From contig CALAVA010000337.1 in assembly GCA_937892025.1 (NCBI GenBank), positions 1 to 8,061 on the forward strand: 8,061 nucleotides of DNA, read 5' to 3'. The translations under genes were made by a program, and so were the position numbers. The DNA is from an uncultured Bacteroidales bacterium. Lineage in GTDB: Bacteria > Bacteroidota > Bacteroidia > Bacteroidales > WCHB1-69. Shown here in pieces: positions 6,576 through 8,061 of this stretch (the stretch's first letter is position 1; each line of letters starts with the position of its first letter). Below the pieces are notes generated by a model. The model worked only from the letters and a program-made list of their open reading frames with translations, did not search any database and was not told the DNA's origin.

Positions 6576-7508
6576 TTATTGGTTGTGTTGTTGTTTAAAA
6601 CAATTGATATGCCGTTCTTTTTTGATGGGATAAATGTCTTTTATACAAACCAATATAGTTGATTCTTCCACATCACCAAATTCTTCATTATCTATTCTCA
6701 CTGCCGATAAGTTTGGCGATAGACCCATATAAATATTGACCAAGGGCGGGATTTTACATTGCAGATTGCTGGTTTCTCTTATCAAAATTTTGTAATCTTC
6801 ATCAAACTTATCGGCAGTGAGAATAGAGGCCAAAAGTTGTTCCTTATGATATAGTTTCAAAGGTTTTATCGGTTGAATAAGATTGTCTTGGGGAGAAAAA
6901 TGTTTTTGCAAGAAAAACAACACCAAATCTCTGGCTAATTTGTTATAAGATTTGTACATAGTCATCTTCCCGTAAAAATATTCAATTTCGGGATACATGC
7001 AAAGCAAAGCACCTAATCCGTCCCACATATTATCCAAAGCAAAAAGACCTTTCCGTGAAGCCTGATATTTCGGTTGAACAAAACTTCTACCCAATTCAAT
7101 AGATTTTGGCAAATAGTCTTTGATAAACTTGTCTGAAAATTCAAACAATTCACCCACAGGCGATTGTACGCTATTGTTTGCATCTATTCTAATATTGTTT
7201 CCTAAAATATATCGGTAACTACTCATTATCTCCCTTGCTAAAGGATTCCAAACCAACAATTGTTCAAAAGGAGGATTACAAATGTCAAATTCATCTATAT
7301 CTACCGCTTGACCTGTTCCCCCACCCGCGTTACGAAAAGCAATTTCTCGCAACCTGCCAATCTCTAACATCGTCTTGGGAGAATCAAAATTGTTTACACG
7401 ATAAATAATGTTGCCACCATGATTGGTTCTGCATATCAATTTATCTTCTGTCAATTCCCTACGGATAAGTCTTCGGGGAATTCTTTTTATTATATCTGCC
7501 TTCATCAT
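6576..7508 (-). CDS. glsB: GlsB-like glycine N-acyltransferase (hemolysin-type GNAT family)
   Basis: About 310 residues resembling Bacteroides GlsB, the acyltransferase that N-acylates glycine with a 3-hydroxy fatty acid in glycine-lipid synthesis. The gene name rests on remembered similarity, not a search. Visible family features in the 310-residue numbering: IGRLREIAFRNAGGGTG (50-66), VDIDEFD, a region YRYILG, ELGRSFVQPKYQ (138-149), KFDEDYKIL, IPPLVNIYMGLSP (253-265) and FGDVEES (277-283). The open frame extends upstream to 7646, but that extension reads through the palindromic promoter; two adjacent ATGs at 7508 and 7505 sit about 15 bases below the predicted transcription start, so one of them is the start. 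It heads the operon with engB and the protease. Its usual partner O-acyltransferase GlsA is not in this window. A perfect 25-bp inverted repeat lies inside the 3' part. Confidence 0.85.
   Translation of the reverse strand: MMKADIIKRIPRRLIRRELTEDKLICRTNHGGNIIYRVNNFDSPKTMLEIGRLREIAFRNAGGGTGQAVDIDEFDICNPPFEQLLVWNPLAREIMSSYRYILGNNIRIDANNSVQSPVGELFEFSDKFIKDYLPKSIELGRSFVQPKYQASRKGLFALDNMWDGLGALLCMYPEIEYFYGKMTMYKSYNKLARDLVLFFLQKHFSPQDNLIQPIKPLKLYHKEQLLASILTADKFDEDYKILIRETSNLQCKIPPLVNIYMGLSPNLSAVRIDNEEFGDVEESTILVCIKDIYPIKKERHINCFKQQHNQ
6691..6827. repeat. 25-bp perfect inverted repeat within the glsB coding sequence
   Basis: Bases 6691-6715 are the exact reverse complement of 6803-6827, with 87 bases between. 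The arms have mixed composition (core CTCACTGCCGATAAG), so this is not simple sequence. In the protein they cover residues 265-273 (PNLSAVRID) and 228-236 (SILTADKFD). The mRNA could form a long 25-bp stem near the end of the gene. Confidence 0.9.
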
Positions 7509-7527
7509 AACGCACAAGTAATATTCG

Positions 7528-7535
7528 CAAAGATA
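7528..7535 (-). promoter_or_regulatory. -7 promoter element (TATCTTTG) of the glsB-engB-protease operon
   Basis: The minus strand reads TATCTTTG, an exact match to TAnnTTTG. The expected start is near 7521, 13-16 bases before the ATG pair at 7508/7505. No good -33 TTTG is at the usual spacing; the TTTG in the palindrome centre is only about 12 bases away. Confidence 0.65.
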
Positions 7536-7568
7536 ACACAAAATATTCAAACTTTGAATATTTTGTGT

Positions 7569-7576
7569 TATCTTTG
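7569..7576 (+). promoter_or_regulatory. -7 promoter element (TATCTTTG) of purD
   Basis: An exact TAnnTTTG match and the mirror image of the glsB box. The expected start is near 7582, about 16 bases before the purD ATG. As on the other side, no standard -33 element is visible. Confidence 0.65.
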
Positions 7577-7584
7577 CAACAAAA

Positions 7585-7589
7585 AAGGA
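7585..7589 (+). promoter_or_regulatory. Ribosome binding site of purD (AAGGA)
   Basis: AAGGA lies 8 bases before the ATG at 7598, a well-placed Shine-Dalgarno-like sequence, unusual here because the other genes in the window lack an evident one. Confidence 0.55.
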
Positions 7590-7597
7590 AAACAGAT

Positions 7598-8061
7598 ATG
7601 AAGATAATGCTTTTAGGCTCTGGAGGAAGAGAACATGCTTTGGCATGGAAAATAAGTCAAAGCCAACAATGTGAAACCTTATATATTGCCCCCGGCAATG
7701 CAGGAACGGCTTCTTGTGGAATAAATGTTGATATGGCAGACAATGATATTGACGCTATTAAAACATTCATTATTGAAAAGCAAATAGATATGCTTGTCGT
7801 TGGACCAGAACAACCACTTGTTGATGGTTTGACAGATGCTATACAACAAAATGAGCAAACAAAACATGTTATCGTTATCGGTCCCAACAAAAAAGGAGCA
7901 AAATTGGAAGGGAGTAAAGATTTTGCTAAACAATTTATGCAAAAATATCATATTCCAACTGCTAAATATGCCACATTTTCCAAAGAACAATATGACAATG
8001 CTATCAATTTTATGCAGACCTTACAAGCCCCCTATGTACTAAAAGCGGACGGTTTGGCCGC
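7598..8061 (+). CDS. purD: Phosphoribosylamine-glycine ligase PurD, N-terminal part (cut by window end)
   Basis: GAR synthetase of purine synthesis: it joins glycine to 5-phosphoribosylamine with ATP, giving glycinamide ribonucleotide. The first 154 codons plus two bases are present with no stop; the ATP-grasp remainder lies to the right. Family motifs: GSGGREHA (7-14), APGNAGT (31-37), GPEQPLVDGL (69-78), GP.KKGAKLEGSKDFAKQFM (95-114), IPTA.Y (119-124) and YVLKADGLA (146-154). The start ATG at 7598 opens directly into the conserved N-terminal beta strand and follows a good ribosome binding site. Divergent from glsB; the two share the palindromic promoter region, so their expression may be coordinated (inference). 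Confidence 0.97.
   Translation, partial: MKIMLLGSGGREHALAWKISQSQQCETLYIAPGNAGTASCGINVDMADNDIDAIKTFIIEKQIDMLVVGPEQPLVDGLTDAIQQNEQTKHVIVIGPNKKGAKLEGSKDFAKQFMQKYHIPTAKYATFSKEQYDNAINFMQTLQAPYVLKADGLA

Larger units (their letters stand above)
7527..7577. repeat. 51-bp perfect palindrome between glsB and purD
   Basis: The left arm 7527-7551 and right arm 7553-7577 are exact reverse complements around a single central C at 7552. Each end carries TATCTTTGC pointing outwards, so the palindrome is itself a symmetric divergent promoter. It may also bind a dimeric regulator or form a cruciform; none of this is shown by sequence alone. Confidence 0.93.

Noticed and set aside
7509..7646. N-terminal extension of the acyltransferase frame and a plus-strand frame with nearly the same peptide (AKITQNIQ.LNILCYL)
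   Set aside because: Both are readings of the 51-bp palindrome, which encodes the same peptide on either strand; they lie upstream of the predicted transcription start and are not genes.

Overview
The window is AT-rich bacterial chromosome, almost certainly Bacteroidota and probably a low-GC member of the Bacteroidales. The evidence is a set of -7 promoter elements of the TAnnTTTG type, mostly weak or absent Shine-Dalgarno sequences, a likely GlsB-type glycine-lipid acyltransferase (a Bacteroidota lipid enzyme), a secreted S8 protease of the Bacteroidota type, and a lipoprotein with InlB-like B repeats. Most of the content is ordinary housekeeping or envelope biology. I found no defence system, CRISPR array, RNA gene or complete mobile element.

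Layout from left to right. (1) 13-837 (-): a lipoprotein with three full B repeats and a fourth that is cut short. The cut coincides with a sequence, 12-31, that recurs near 2630 and looks like the end of a mobile element. (2) 987-2462 (-): malic enzyme. The open frame runs on to 2642, but a promoter inside that extension and family alignment put the start at 2462. (3) 2604-2675: two tandem hairpin-plus-U-tract terminators on the minus strand. The second is a perfect 33-bp palindrome. (4) 2701-4126 (-): a two-gene operon of a NfeD-like membrane protein followed by an SPFH/paraslipin protein. (5) 4237-7508 (-): a tight operon transcribed glsB-like acyltransferase, then engB (ribosome-assembly GTPase), then a secreted S8 serine protease, with a 4-nt gap and an 8-nt overlap. 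(6) 7509-7597: a divergent intergenic region dominated by a perfect 51-bp palindrome that carries a -7 element at each end, one firing left into glsB and one right into purD. (7) 7598-8061 (+): the first 154 codons of purD, cut by the window edge.

Functionally the genes cover central carbon metabolism (malate to pyruvate with NAD(P)H), purine synthesis (PurD), membrane lipid and membrane microdomain functions (GlsB, NfeD, SPFH), ribosome assembly (EngB), and exported proteins (protease, lipoprotein). The observations most worth a second look concern DNA structure, not gene content: the 51-bp palindromic divergent promoter, a perfect 25-bp inverted repeat inside the glsB coding sequence, and the shared motif that links the broken lipoprotein end with the palindrome beside the malic enzyme gene. 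No stretch longer than about 240 bases lacks a gene.
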